DNA from: Leptodactylus fallax
Taxonomy: Eukaryota > Chordata > Amphibia > Anura > Leptodactylidae
Assembly: GCA_947044405.1 (NCBI GenBank)
Contig: CAMRHE010000323.1
Location: 348,501 to 412,500, forward strand
Direction of reading: 5' to 3'
Length of the DNA: 64,000 nt
Under the pieces are notes generated by a model. That model was not told where the DNA came from, did no database searches, and worked only from the letters and a program-made list of their open reading frames with translations. Position 1 is the first letter of the stretch. Every line of letters starts with the position of its first letter. Made by a program: the position numbers and the translations under genes. Shown piece after piece: positions 11,201 to 22,255 of this stretch.

Positions 11201-12134
11201 CTTCCAACAGTCTTGAAGGAGTTCCCAGAGATGCTTAGCACTTGTTGGCCCTTTTGCCTTCACTCTGCGGTCCAGCTCACCCCAAACCATCTCGATTGGG
11301 TTCAGGTCTGGTGACTGTGGAGGCCAGGTCATCTGGCATAGCACCCCATCACTCTCCTTCTTGGTCAAATAGCGCTTACACAGTCTGGAGGTGTGTTTGG
11401 GGTCATTGTCCTGTTGGTCCAACTAAACGCAAACCGGATGGAATAGCATGCCGCTGCAAGATGCTGTGGTAACCATGCTGGTTCAGGATTCCTTCAATTT
11501 TGAATAAATCCCCAACAGTGTCACCAGCAAAGCACCCCCACACCATCACACCTCCTCCTCCATGCTTCACGGTGGGAACCAGGCATGTAGAGTCCATTCG
11601 TTCACCTTTTCTGCGTCGCACAAAGACACGGTGGTTGGAACCAGAGATCTCAAATTTGGACTCATCAGACCAAAGCACAGATTTCCACAGGTCTAATGTC
11701 CATTCCTTGTGTTCTTTAGCCCAAACAAGTCTCTTCTGCTTGTTGCCTGTCCTTAGCAGTGGTTTCCTAGCAGCTATTTTACCATGAAGGCCTGCTGCAC
11801 ACAGTCTCCTCTTAACAGTTGTTGTAGAGATGTGTCTGCTGCTAGAACTCTGTGTGGCATTGACTTGGACTCTAATCTGAGCTGCTGTTAACCTGCGATT
11901 TCTGAGGCTTGTGACTCGGATGAACTTATCCTCCGCAGCAGAGGTAACTCTTGGTCTTCCTTTCCTGGGGCGGTCCTCATGTGAGCCAGTTTCTTTGTAG
12001 CGCTTGATGGTTTTGGCCACTGCACTTGGGGACACTTTCAAAGTTTTCCCAACTTTTCAGACTGACTGACCTTCATTTCTTAAAGTAATGATGGCCACTC
12101 GTTTTTCTTTACTTATCTGCTTTTTTCTTGCCAT
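11096..12134 (-). pseudogene. Tc1 transposase, copy A, broken
   Basis: DDE-type transposase that in an active copy would bind the terminal repeats and move the element between TA sites. The reading starts at the ATG at 12132-12134 (MARKKQISKEKR). Next come the paired helix-turn-helix DNA-binding region (SPSAVAKTIKRY, RPRKGRPRVTS), LWSDESKFEI with the first catalytic Asp, [22 protein letters not shown] with the second Asp, and [18 protein letters not shown] with the Glu, giving the DD34E pattern. Two lesions are visible: a TGA at 12057-12059 (SV*KVGKTL, where an Arg codon is expected, consistent with CpG decay), and a small deletion near 11417-11423, which from memory of the family is about 16 nt, that shifts the frame between PSGLRLVGP and QQDNDPK. 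The C-terminus FEEPRI is intact. Confidence 0.93.
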
Positions 12135-12280
12135 AATACAAATTCTAACACTCCATTCAGTAGGACTATCAGCTGTGTATCCACCTGACTTCTCAACAAC
12201 ACAACTGATGGTCCCAACACCATTTATAAGGCAAGAAATCCCACTTATTAAACCTGACAGGACTCACCTGTGAAGTGAAA

Positions 12281-12548
12281 ACCATTTCAGGTGACTACCT
12301 CTTGAAGCTCATCAAGAGAATGCCAAGAGTGTGCAAAGCAGTAATCAAAGCAAAAGGTGGCTACTTTGAAGAACCTAGAATATAAGACATATTTTCAGTT
12401 GTTTCACACTTTTTTGTTAAGTATATAATTCCACATGTGTTAATTCATCGTTTTGATGCCTTCAGTGTGAATCTACAATTTTTATAGTCATGAAAATACA
12501 GAAAACTCTTGGAATGAGAAGGTGTGTCCAAACTTTTGATCTGTACTG
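12281..12548. repeat. Right terminal inverted repeat of Tc1 copy A
   Basis: A 268-bp arm. On the plus strand it reads TISGDYLLKLIKRM to FEEPRI followed by TAA, an orphan copy of the transposase C-terminus. It shares about 98% identity with the left arm by eye. Confidence 0.95.
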
Positions 12549-12739
12549 TATATATATATATATATAGATAGATCTACTACTGGCCTAGATTTTTTCAATC
12601 TTTGCAAGAATTCTAGTAAAATTCCTTTTATCTGCCACTAATTAAACTTGGTGCCAGATTAGCAATTATTCTGAATTATCAGACAATTAAATTCATGCTA
12701 ACAACAACAACAACAGGGTACACTATCTTCCACAGTCAC

Positions 12740-13610
12740 CCCCATGCCCTTATTCTAGTCACAATGACTTCAACAGCCAGCCATAATACCATTGATGCCC
12801 CTAAGACAGTAATGATGACCTCATGACAACCACTACACTACCAATTCCAGCCCCAATGTCTTCCTTAGCAGCCATAATGCCCTCCAAGACATCAACAATG
12901 CCCACTTCTCTGTCACAATTATATATGACAGCCAAAATGTCCACAATATGACTCTGATCACAGCCACAAGGTGCTCCCTGACAGCCTCCATGACACACTG
13001 TCCTCCATGCCAGACACAATGCCCTACAGGGCAACCATGATGCCTTACAAGATGGTAGCAATGCTCCATGTCAGCCATAATTATCTTTGACAGCAACAGT
13101 CCTCTGAAGTTAGCCACAATCATCTCTGACAGCCAAAATGGCTCTAGTTCAACTACAATAACCCTCATCACAGCCATACTGCCCTCCATGCCAGACACAA
13201 TGTCCTATATGGATACTATGATGCCTTCCAAGACCGAAACAATGCCCCATACAGTCACAATTTTCTCTGACAGCTAAAATGGCACTTATGATAGCCACAA
13301 TAACCTTTATTACAACCGCAATGTCCTCTGTGACAGCCACAGTGCCCTCTATGCCAGTCATAATGCCCTATAAGGCAGCCATGATGCCTTCCAAGATTGC
13401 AATAATGCCCCAGGCCCACCTCAATTTCCTCTTATAGCAAAAATGACCCCTTGTCCGCCACAGGATGGCCCTATGAGAGCTACAATGATCTTCATTACAG
13501 CCACAATGCTCTCCATGACAACCACAATGCCTTTCATGCCAGACACAATGCCCCTTGTCAGCCACAATGACCTCCATGCCAGCCACAATACACTCTGTGC
13601 TAGTTTTTAT
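12740..13610. repeat. Degenerate tandem array with higher-order period
   Basis: About 870 bp built from diverged units of about 30 bp of the type CAGCCACAATG-CCCTCCATG. Blocks containing CCATGCCAGACACAATG recur near 13001, 13182, 13345 and 13530, spaced roughly 165-180 bp, which suggests a higher-order repeat of about six units. Several long open frames on both strands (for example 12833-13198 minus) arise from this periodicity and have low-complexity, His/Cys-rich translations. I do not consider them genes. Confidence 0.85.
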
Positions 13611-13640
13611 TGTAGGTTGTTCTCTTATAACCCCACAGCG

Positions 13641-16594
13641 GTTCATGCCCAGATGTTTTAGACAACGGAGGAGAAAATTTGCTTATTGCCTATTGCAGTA
13701 CACTAAATTGAAGCTTGTTGTGTTCTACATATAAAGTCTTATAGTTTGGTCATATCCAACAGTTGGGTCAAGTTGGAATGAATGGATTTATGGTCATATC
13801 CAGTGGCTGGGTCACAATATAGAGTCCTGTATAAAGCATGACTGCATTATATTACTGACAAGTCTAGTTGTCAGGTCATGTTAGGAGTTGTCATGCTCTC
13901 CATCTGTGTAAAGCATAACTGTATTATATTACTGTCATGTCTAATGGTCAGGTCAGTAGGGGAGGAGGCGCAGTACGTTATATCCTTAGACACCATTGTG
14001 TTCCCAGACATGACTAACCACATATTATAATTAATGCTAATTTAATGCAGAATCTTTTCCTTGCTGTATCTAAGCTCAGGATTTTCTATACACTTTTATT
14101 ACTAACTTGTCCCATCTAATCCCCCAGTGGCGCTCCCTATCTGCGGAGACATCTTATAACTTCAGCATCTGCCAAGAAGCTTACAGAGAAAGGTTTTCAG
14201 ATCCTCAAGACTGTTTTATTTCTACGAGAGATGATTTTGGAATCTTTTGAACTTTCATTGTAGTAAATCTTTGCATGACGTGGATGACATATGAGGAGTA
14301 TTTATATATCAGCCTTTTATTACTTGCAGGCAGCTTATAAAGTAATGGAGGTTTTATACCATATAATTTGGCTTTTTTATCACTGACATAAAATGAATGA
14401 TATATAAATAGTTATAAGCTTCAGGTTTTGCTAGAAATTAGAGCTAAAGCAATGCTGTGTCAGTGATGTCACTAGGACCAGATATCTGCAATGATCGGTA
14501 ACCTACTGCTAATCTGTCAAAAAGGCACAAAAAGTTTTCCAAATCACCAGAGGAATGGGATGATCATTGGGACTGCTGGGTACAGTGCAGGGGTATTGCA
14601 TATTTGGCAACTCTCCCAGATAGTCCAGTAGGCTCTCAAAATAAGGGTTGACCTCCCAGACGTCTCGAAGAACAGGCAATCTTCCCCATTTTCAGGAATC
14701 TCTGCTATATTATACAAGACAAGAGCATTTTATGTGCTGATCACATAACAAAAAGGGGTGTGACAGCACATTTTGCAAACTTGTTGCAAAAGGGGGCGCC
14801 CAGTCCCAAAATGGATGTGGCCTTATGTGCCATTCTCCCAAAACACTGCCAACAAATGGCAAGTATGGAGAAATGCTACATGGTTTTAGTCATGTGACCA
14901 TCAGGCAAAATGGGGAGTAAGTAAAAAAATAGAGTGGACTTTATAGGTTTCTTGTATAATGTCCACAAAAAAACTGTTCTAGCTTTTTAGCTGACTAAAC
15001 AACCCCTTTAAGAAGGGGGCTCTATGTTCAGGATTCTCCTCCATTGATCACAGGCTATAAAGAGTGTCTCTTGCTCTGGAGGACCTGACCCGCATTACAC
15101 AAACACATTGATTTGGATGGACAATGTGTAATACTTCATTTCTCCTGTGGTGGTGCTGCAAAAAAAATTCACTCCTTACTGCCAGGTTTTCCTATAGTTT
15201 ACTGCTGATCACTAGCAGTCCTAGCAGAGGGACGCTTAGAGATCTGTGAATTGCAAACTTTGCCACCTATGAAGAAGGCTGAAGACAGTACAGAAGAATC
15301 ACCTTTAGTTTAATGTTTTTTTCGAAAAAAGCGAATGCATGAAAAGCTAAAAGTGTGAGAGAATAAGTGAATCTGAGTGGGTTGTGACACAGCTTTCTAT
15401 GAAAGAGATATAAATTTGCTAAAATTAATGTTTAACCCCAATGATCATATAAAATCTGCATCAAAACATTGCAATAAGTGTTCACTTTCTCTACAGCACT
15501 ACCGCAGGTGAAATGAAGTATTGCATGATATCCATTGAAATTAATGAACTGTCCATGTCACACAAGGACATGCCCAGTCCTCCAGAGAAAGAGAGACTCT
15601 TTCATAGATGAGGGTCATCCTAAATCTGTTGCTACACAGAAGAATTTATTAGCCGAAGAACCAATAAAACTACTGTCTGCAGAATCTAGAACCCATCAAA
15701 GGAGTGCTGACAAGTTCTTTATGATGAATGGCTTCTCTATGAGGTTCAGTCCAATCCCAGTGATATATAACAGCTCTCTAGTCAACAGCATTGACCTTTC
15801 TCCGTCATCCTTTGTAGCACGCAATGACATTTCCATAATCGTCACTGATGCGCGGCGTTCCTTCGTTTGTTAGAAGGTGGAGTCCGAGTCACTTTGGTAG
15901 CTGTCATCCATCATATACACTCACTCCGTGGAACATGGCTTGTACATATGCTGTTTATTAAGTCTTGTTACCAGATTAATGCAGAGCGTAACTTTTGGTG
16001 CCTCGTATGTATTGTCCAGACTTTGTGTTCCCAGACATTTTGGAAACCTTCTGTGAGAGTCTGTCACACGTAATTTACTGTGACACATATCTGGTTGTGA
16101 ACCAACCACACCAATAAACAGGTGGGAGAAACTTGCCTGTCTGCGGCGCCAAGTAGTATGCAGTGCCATGGCTGGTGACTTTTAGTGTAGATTAAATATA
16201 CTTAAAGTCGTGAAAGTTTGCAATGTTGATGAAGGTTGGCTTTATTTTTTAAACTTTTTAAAACTCTGTATTTAAATCTGAATGGTCACCATGGACACAC
16301 TCATGGTTCAAGGCCATGGGAGAAATAGAAGGAGCTGAGCTCACTCAGTGGAAACTCAGGGGTCAAAAACAGGTTGGTACTAATCCTCTTAACCTTCTCA
16401 TAGCAGAATGGATATTGTTTACCAGATTCCCCGGCCACATCCTCCCGATTACTCATAGACTGGTGGTACGCCGCTAAGGACGTCAGGCAGAGACGTGAAA
16501 ACATCTGAATTCAGTGCTCCATATCAAATTGTTTATTTTCATAAAATGGCGTTTTATTCAGTAATAGTGGTAAAAAAATAATAATACTGACATA
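13641..16594. other. No gene recognised; minor duplication
   Basis: About 3 kb without a recognisable gene. At 13840-13960 a segment of about 85 bp containing ATTATATTACTG and CAGGTCA is imperfectly duplicated. The 112-codon plus frame at 15535-15873 has no motif I recognise. Confidence 0.5.
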
Positions 16595-18207
16595 CAGTGC
16601 CTTGCGAAAGTATTCGGCCCCCTTGAACTTTTCAACCTTTTGCCACATTTCAGACTTTAAACATAAGGATATAAAATTTTAATTTTTTGGTGAAGAATCA
16701 ACAAGTGGGACACAATCGTGAAGTGGAACGAAATTTATTGGTTATTTTAAACTTTTGTAAAAGTGGGGTGTGCCAAATTTTTTGGCCCCCTTAAGTTAAT
16801 ACTTTGTAGCGCCACCTTTTGCTGCTATTACAGCTGCAAGTCTCTTGGGTTATGTCTCTATCAGTTTTGCACATCGAGAGACTGAAATTCTTGCCCATTC
16901 TTCCTTGGAAAACAGCTGGAGCTCAGTGAGGTTGCATGGAGAGCGTTTGTGAACAGCAGTTTTCAGCTCTTTCCACAGATTCTCGATTGGATTCAAGTCT
17001 GGACTTTGACTTGGCCATTCTAACACCTGGATACGTTTATGTGTGAACCATTCCATTGTAGATTTTGCTTTATGTTTGGGATCATTGTCTTGTTGGAAGA
17101 TAAATCTCCGTCCCAGTCTCAGGTCTTTTGCAGACTCCAACAGGTTTTCTTCCAGAATGGTCCTGTATTTGGCTCCATCCATCTTCCCATCAATTTTAAC
17201 CATCTTCCCTGTCCCTGCTGAAGAAAAGCAGGCCCAAACCATGATGCAGCCACCACCATGTGTGACAGTGGGGATGGCGTGTTCAGGGTGATGAGCTGTG
17301 TTGCTTTTACGCCAAGCATATCGTTTTGCATTGTGGCCAAAAAGTTGGATTTTGGTTTCATCTGACCAGAGCACCTTCTTCCACATGTTTGGTGTGTCTC
17401 CCAGGTGGCTTGTGGCAAACTTTAAACAAGACTTTTTATGGATATCTTTGAGAAATGGCTTTCTTCTTGCCACTCTTCCATAAAGGCCAGATTTGTGCAA
17501 TGTAGGACTGATTGTTGTCCTATGGACAGACTCTCCCATCTCAGCTGTAGATCTCTGCAGCTCATCCAGAGTGATCATGGGCCTCTTGGCTGCATCTCTG
17601 ATCAGTCTTCTCCTTGTTTGAGATGAAAGTTTAGAGGGACGGCCGGGTCTTGGTAGATTTGCAGTGGTCTGATACTCCTTCCATTTCAATATGATCGCTT
17701 GCACAGTGCTCCTTGGGATGTTTAAAGTTTGGGAAATCTTTTTGTATCCAAATCTGGCTTTAAACTTCTCCACAACAGTATTACGGACCTGCCTGGTGTG
17801 TTCCTTGGTCTTCATGATGCTCTCTGCGCATTAAACAGAACCCTGAGACTATCACAGAGCAGGTGCATTTATACGGAGACTTGATTACACACAGGTGGAT
17901 TATATTTATCATCATCAGTCATTTAGGACAACATTGGATCATTCAGAGATCCTCACTGAACTTCTGGAGTGAGTTTGCTGCACTGAAAGTAAAGGGGCCG
18001 AATAATATTGCACGCCCCACTTTTCAGTTTTTTATTTTTTACAAAAGTTTAAAATAACCAATAAATTTCGTTCCACTTCACATTTGTGTCCCACTTGTTG
18101 TTGATTCTTCACCAAAAAATTTAAATTTTATATCTTTATGTTTGAAGCCTGAAATGTGGCAAAAGGTTGAAAAGTTCAAGGGGGCCGAATACTTTCGCAA
18201 GGCACTG
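16595..18207 (-). mobile_element. Tc1-like transposon, copy B, nearly intact
   Basis: A 1613-bp element flanked by TA (16593-16594, 18208-18209), starting CAGTGCCTTGCGAAAG and ending in its complement. Inverted repeats are about 198 bp (16595-16792) and 217 bp (17991-18207), roughly 94% alike, with an insertion of about 15-20 bp in the right arm. Each arm has an outer and an inner GGCCCCCTT-type motif, the IR/DR layout of many Tc1 elements. One minus-strand transposase gene lies inside. The family is different from copy A. Confidence 0.95.
16850..17815 (-). CDS. Tc1 transposase, copy B
   Basis: A 321-codon open frame for a DD34E transposase. It starts MKTKEHTRQVRNTVVEKF, has a PAIRED-like helix-turn-helix (YKKISQTLNIPRSTVQAI), a GRPSKLS linker typical of an AT-hook/nuclear-localisation region near residue 58, a second helix-turn-helix, LWSDETKIQLFG with the first Asp, [24 protein letters not shown] with the second Asp, and [15 protein letters not shown] with the Glu. 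All three catalytic residues and both DNA-binding regions are present. The frame ends at a TAA (16850-16852) where the family normally has a Tyr codon. Beyond it 17 more codons (PKRLAAVIAAKGGATKY) stay in frame to a TAA at 16796-16798. The protein is therefore about 18 residues short of the usual 340 or so. I see no frameshift. Activity cannot be judged from sequence. Confidence 0.93.
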   Translation of the reverse strand: MKTKEHTRQVRNTVVEKFKARFGYKKISQTLNIPRSTVQAIILKWKEYQTTANLPRPGRPSKLSSQTRRRLIRDAAKRPMITLDELQRSTAEMGESVHRTTISPTLHKSGLYGRVARRKPFLKDIHKKSCLKFATSHLGDTPNMWKKVLWSDETKIQLFGHNAKRYAWRKSNTAHHPEHAIPTVTHGGGCIMVWACFSSAGTGKMVKIDGKMDGAKYRTILEENLLESAKDLRLGRRFIFQQDNDPKHKAKSTMEWFTHKRIQVLEWPSQSPDLNPIENLWKELKTAVHKRSPCNLTELQLFSKEEWARISVSRCAKLIET

Positions 18208-18591
18208 TATATATGGTATCCCTGTAATCATAATAACCTGCTTGGAAAAAATGGCCACATCATATGAAGACCATAACAACAAAACACAAAAAATAAAGAC
18301 AGAATTTTAGGTTTTTTCATACCACCCCCCAAAAAACATTAATAAAAGCTCAAAACATTATATGTATCCAAAAATGGTGGCAACTAAAGTACAACTCATT
18401 CCTCAACGAATAAGTCCTTGTATGGATAGTGGAAAATATAAAAAAATATATATTAAGGGAATATTAAGGAGAATTTATTTTAAAATTTATTTAAAATATG
18501 AAATTTTATAAATTTACTCTTTAAATTCAAATAGCAACACATACTCGATCAGTGGACACCAAGACAAAAAGGCAAGTAAAAAATAAAGTAA
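18208..18591. other. No gene seen
   Basis: AT-rich sequence after Tc1 copy B with homopolymer-rich stretches. No repeat or gene was recognised. Confidence 0.5.
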
Positions 18592-18790
18592 AGGAGATGA
18601 ACTCGCTGCCACAGGATGTTGCAATGGTTTATGCGTTGTACAAGTTCTAGAGGGGACTGGATCTCTTTCTTAAAAGTAAAAATATCACAAGTCATGGGAA
18701 CTAGATTCTCCAAGATGAGAGGTTGATCCAGGGATATATTCTGTGCCACATATGGAGTCAAAAATTTTTTTCTCCTTATATGGAACAGTT
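18592..18790 (+). repeat. Dispersed repeat D, first fragment
   Basis: Contains AACTCGCTGCCACAGGATG, AAATATCACAAGTCATGGGA and GAGGTTGATCCAGGGA in order. The same modules occur in reverse orientation at 31895-32170, and a downstream module (GGATCAACATGG, ACTGGATGGACTTTTGTC) reappears at 19200-19340. This suggests that one element was split by the sequence in between. The family is common in frog DNA from memory; its class is unknown to me. Confidence 0.65.
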
Positions 18791-18879
18791 AAAATATGTG
18801 AAAATTTGCAAAGTCTGGGCAGAAAATTAGTTTCAGACTGAACAGGATGTATTGGAAAAAGTCGTTTATTATACTCTGT

Positions 18880-19075
18880 GGTCTCTTCAGTCCCCAGAGT
18901 ATAATAACTGAAGGCCCAGGAGGGTGCACAAAAATAAAAAATAACATTACTTACCTTTCCTGGTCTCCACCATGGCATCCTCCAGAATTATGGTCCTCTG
19001 TTAGGTCTGTGCACCATCTTAATGATGTCATTCAGCCCCCTACATCATAAGCCTTAGAAGTGACATGGGGGGGTG
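18880..19075. repeat. Dispersed repeat B fragment
   Basis: Shares CTCTTCAGTCCCCAGAGTAT and GGCCCAGGAGGGTG-CAAAAATAAAAA with 31605-31670 and 59826-59890. It lies between the two parts of repeat D (18592-18790 and 19200-19340), so it probably inserted into that element. Confidence 0.6.
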
Positions 19076-19199
19076 ACAAATGACATCATTAATATGGCAT
19101 AAGACCGCAGAAGAAGACTGGAACACTGAAGGTTTGCGGTGTAACACCTTTCCTATCCAGAAAATAGTAAGCAAAATTAATCAAATTTTGGGGGGGAAA

Positions 19200-19340
19200 T
19201 TTGTAAGGTCCTCGGTTCTTTACGAACTCTAGCAATTGACATCCACTTCATAGATGTTTTTGGTCTTCCTTGGATCAACATGGTAGAATTATAGGTTAGA
19301 CTGGATGGACTTTTGTCTTTTCTCAACCTATAAGCTACAT
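19200..19340 (+). repeat. Dispersed repeat D, second fragment
   Basis: Contains GGTCTTCCTTGGATCAACAT, a GTTAGACTGGATGGACTTTT module and TCTCAACCT, which match the continuation of the repeat seen on the minus strand at 31895-31960. Confidence 0.6.
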
Positions 19341-19503
19341 TTTTAAAGACACTCTGATTACACTGAGCAAAGTGGGGAAATTTACCAAAACAGGTAGAAA
19401 CAGAAAAAGTTGTGCAAATGCCTAAACTATCAATCAGATTCCAAAGAATGAAGAACCAACTGGTGGACATTTCCTCTAGTTTTCCTTAGTGCTAGTTATT
19501 CTC

Positions 19504-19950
19504 CCCTTTAAGGGGTTGTCCATGTTCTGATAGTAATTGATACCAATGACCTATCCATAGGATAGGCCTTCAGTATCAGATCGGTCAGGGTCCAACACCC
19601 GGACCTCATCCTGATCATCAGTTTCGGCCACCAGAACCCATATACTAGAAATACAAGCGGAAGCAGAACGAATGAATGGGAGTGAGGCTGCAGTTCCAGA
19701 CACCACTGCTACACTGTGCGGATCAGAAGCTGTATACAGTGTACAGAACGTATCACATGTGTCGGGAGCTGCCGGATATGAGTCCAGGACTCATCTCTGG
19801 TGGATCAAATTAAAAATTGTAAAACAATTGTAAAACTCTAGTGAACAGACAGGATTTAGGTGACCAGGTTTGGAGTCCTAAACCGCAGCAGCATAAGGGC
19901 ATGTTGATGGTTTATTGGCCCCCCAACCTGTTGATAGGTTCCCTTTAATG
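19504..19950. repeat. T2-like MITE-type ends and filler
   Basis: TTTAAGGGGTTGTCCATG at about 19508 resembles the left terminus of the TTAAAGGGGTTGTCC elements mapped at 51445 and 59467. GATAGGTTCCCTTTAA at about 19933-19948 looks like a right terminus of a different subfamily. The two ends do not match well, so they may be two partial elements. Confidence 0.5.
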
Positions 19951-20636
19951 TGTATAAGCAACACACGAAGATCACAGCTAATGAACCTGAATATGAAAGA
20001 CTTCAAAGGCAATGGGTGTATCCATCCGGTATCACATAGCACGTTACGTAAGAGACTACTGAAGGATTTTGAGTAAAGGTTATAAATACAGTATACGTAT
20101 ATGTGGCCATGTGAGGATACCGGCTCATCTATAAACCACATGGAGTACTGTGAAGCATATTTCTTACCAGATGTCCTGAAAACATACAGACGCCACATGT
20201 ATTCTGACGTATGAAGACAAAGGAGAGATATAGATACCAGCTGTGGGAGCTATTCTATAGATACATAATATACAACTATGTGAAGACACATGGAATTATT
20301 GTTAAAGTCAATTGATGATCACCTTACCGTTACAGAGAATGATGGACTTTTTCCAGAAACTATTTTCTAGTGAGGAATACATTAGAAATACTCTGTGAGG
20401 TCTAATTGTAAATTTAGACTTGCAGTAAAAAATGTAAAAATTTCTGAATAAAATAATAAAAAAAAAAATTACATTTGTTTTACTAATTTTGTTATTTTTG
20501 AATTACTATACAAGTCTTGATATTCTGTATGGTCGACAACTGGGTGTCATCTAATGTAGCATTGAACTGGTGAGCTTTGAGCCCAATTAGATGGATAGCT
20601 GTTTAGTTGATTGGTGGCCATGTTGGGACACCAGAC
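19951..20636. other. No gene seen
   Basis: About 0.7 kb with short incidental frames only. The 106-codon minus frame at 19878-20198 shows no known motif. Confidence 0.5.
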
Positions 20637-20991
20637 TTAAAGGGAGTCTGTCAATAGAACTCAGCATACCAACACAGATAGATAGGTTATAGTCACCTGA
20701 ATCAAACAGTGTTTTCCACTTGTGAATCGGTGTCTCGTTGCTGAGATAGCTTCATTTTTGTCAATGTGCAACCTCTGTAGAGCAATGAGGGTTTTGCCGC
20801 TTACCTCTTTGGAACAATGCCAATGCCCTTATTGCTCCAAAGAATTCATTAGCATATTGTCAAAAAAAGCGATATTTTGGCAAGGGAGGCATTGATTCAG
20901 AAGGGGGGAACACCACTTGATTCAGGTGTCCCCAACCTATCTATCTGCAGGGCTGGGTTGATATAATGGGTTCTGGTGACATTCCCTTTAA
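20637..20991. mobile_element. T2/Kolobok-type MITE, TTAAAGGGA subfamily
   Basis: A 355-bp element (both TTAAs included) whose 5' end TTAAAGGGAGTCTGTCAATA and 3' end TGGTGACATTCCCTTTAA form inverted repeats. TTAA at both ends is the usual target of this superfamily. The TTAAAGG terminus matches the T2 MITE type described in Xenopus. It has no coding capacity. Its interior (ATTGTCAAAAAAAGCGATAT, CTATCTATCTGCAGGGCTGG) is shared with 42245-42420 and 52549-52790. Confidence 0.85.
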
Positions 20992-21174
20992 GGCAATCAA
21001 TCACAATTCAAGAATACAGTATGCTAACCTAATCCCTTTAATTAGGGGTAATTAATTCTGGAGTCTTTCTGGGGTCAGTTGATTTGGGGAACTCATGATG
21101 GTCACGTGCAATGCTTTACTCATGATTAAGAGCCATTGGGTTGAACCCGTTTTGGGAGTGTGACCTATATATTA
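20992..21174. other. Short spacer
   Basis: Non-coding sequence between the MITE and the SINE. No feature was recognised. Confidence 0.5.
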
Positions 21175-21437
21175 GGCGGCGCGGTGGCTCAGTGGTTAGC
21201 ACTGGTGTCCTGGGTTTGAATCCTGCCAAGGACAACATCTGCAAGGAGTTTGTATGTTCTCCCTGTGTTTGCGTGGGTTTCCTCTGAGTACTCCGGTTTC
21301 CTCCCACACTCCAAAGACTTACTGATAGGGAATGTAGATTGTGAGCCCTATATGGGACAGTGACTGACAATGTCTGTAAAGCTCTGTGGAATATGATGGT
21401 GCTATATAAGTAAGCCTAGTAAATAAATAAATAATAG
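21175..21437 (+). mobile_element. tRNA-headed SINE, plus strand
   Basis: It starts GGCGGCGCGGTGGCTCAGTG, with an A-box-like TGGCTCAGTGG (21185-21195) and a B-box-like GGTTTGAATCC (21213-21223). The boxes are closer than in a tRNA, so about 20 bp seem lost between them. The body has CCTCCCACACTCCAAAGACT and GATTGTGAGCCCTATATGGG, and the tail is GTGCTATATAAGTAAG followed by (AAAT)n. It is the same family as 975-1185. Confidence 0.88.
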
Positions 21438-22255
21438 AAAGGGGTGAGGCATAATTTTGTGCTGCCCATGAATATTTTGGAAAGTTTTTTAAAAAGAAAA
21501 TTGGAAACCCAGACTTAATTTATGTAAGCCTAGAGTCCTGGACTGGAGTGAGGGGGTAACTCATGAAGAAAACCCTAGTCTATTTAAGCATACGGACTTC
21601 ATAGAGGATCCAAGGTGCTCGTCCGGTTGTGAAGGACTCTATTTGCCAATGCAGTATATGGATAGCTATTTCTCTGACTTATGTGATTTTTTTGCTGCAG
21701 CCAGGGGATTTGACTAACTGCGAAATCGGTTCCTTTCTGGAAAGAATTTTCTCTGATTAGACAATCCTTACAATGAATCTTCATGAGCAGCCATTTAGAT
21801 GGAGATCATAAGTAGAGTTCACAATTTGGTTCATAGCCTCAGTTTTATGGAGAAAACTAATCTGACATATATCAGTGCCCAGATCCAGGGCCACTCCTGT
21901 CTAACGTTCATAGCCCGGGCCGGCAGTCTTGTCTGTATGTCAGGCGACCAGAGGTTTCCTTCTTTCCTTCTATTGCTTGTCAGTCACTTAGTCATCATCC
22001 TATGAATTCTGCTCTTCTTCCCATCTCCATTCATGTTGGGTTGTAAAAGTGACTGGTACCTCTGGAACTGGTGCCCTATTTGAAGAGGATGTTATCTGCT
22101 ACACCCTTCCTGGCTATCTTCGTTGTAGCATTTCTCTCGCTATTAATAGCCATTGGTTCAGATCTTGGTTTGTTCATGACCACGTTCCTGTCTTGTCCCC
22201 CAGATACATCTCTTGATAGTTTGTCTCTTAGTACTGACTTCTGAGTAGAGATGGG
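21438..22255. other. No gene seen
   Basis: About 0.8 kb with no recognised repeat or coding sequence. Short open frames lack any motif. Confidence 0.5.

Larger units (their letters stand above)
10933..12548 (-). mobile_element. Tc1-like transposon, copy A
   Basis: A 1616-bp element bounded by TA, starting CAGTACAGACC and ending in its complement CTGTACTG. It has 268-bp terminal inverted repeats (10933-11200 and 12281-12548) that I count as differing at about four positions, so insertion is recent or the arms have been homogenised. A single transposase gene lies on the minus strand and is broken by an in-frame stop and a small deletion. The family is recognisable from the terminus AAAAGTTTGGACACACCTTC, common in fish and amphibian genomes. 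Confidence 0.95.

Noticed and set aside
12801..13661. Cys/His-rich frames of 70-121 codons on both strands
   Set aside because: They arise from a degenerate tandem array. Composition follows the 30-bp unit and frames overlap on both strands.
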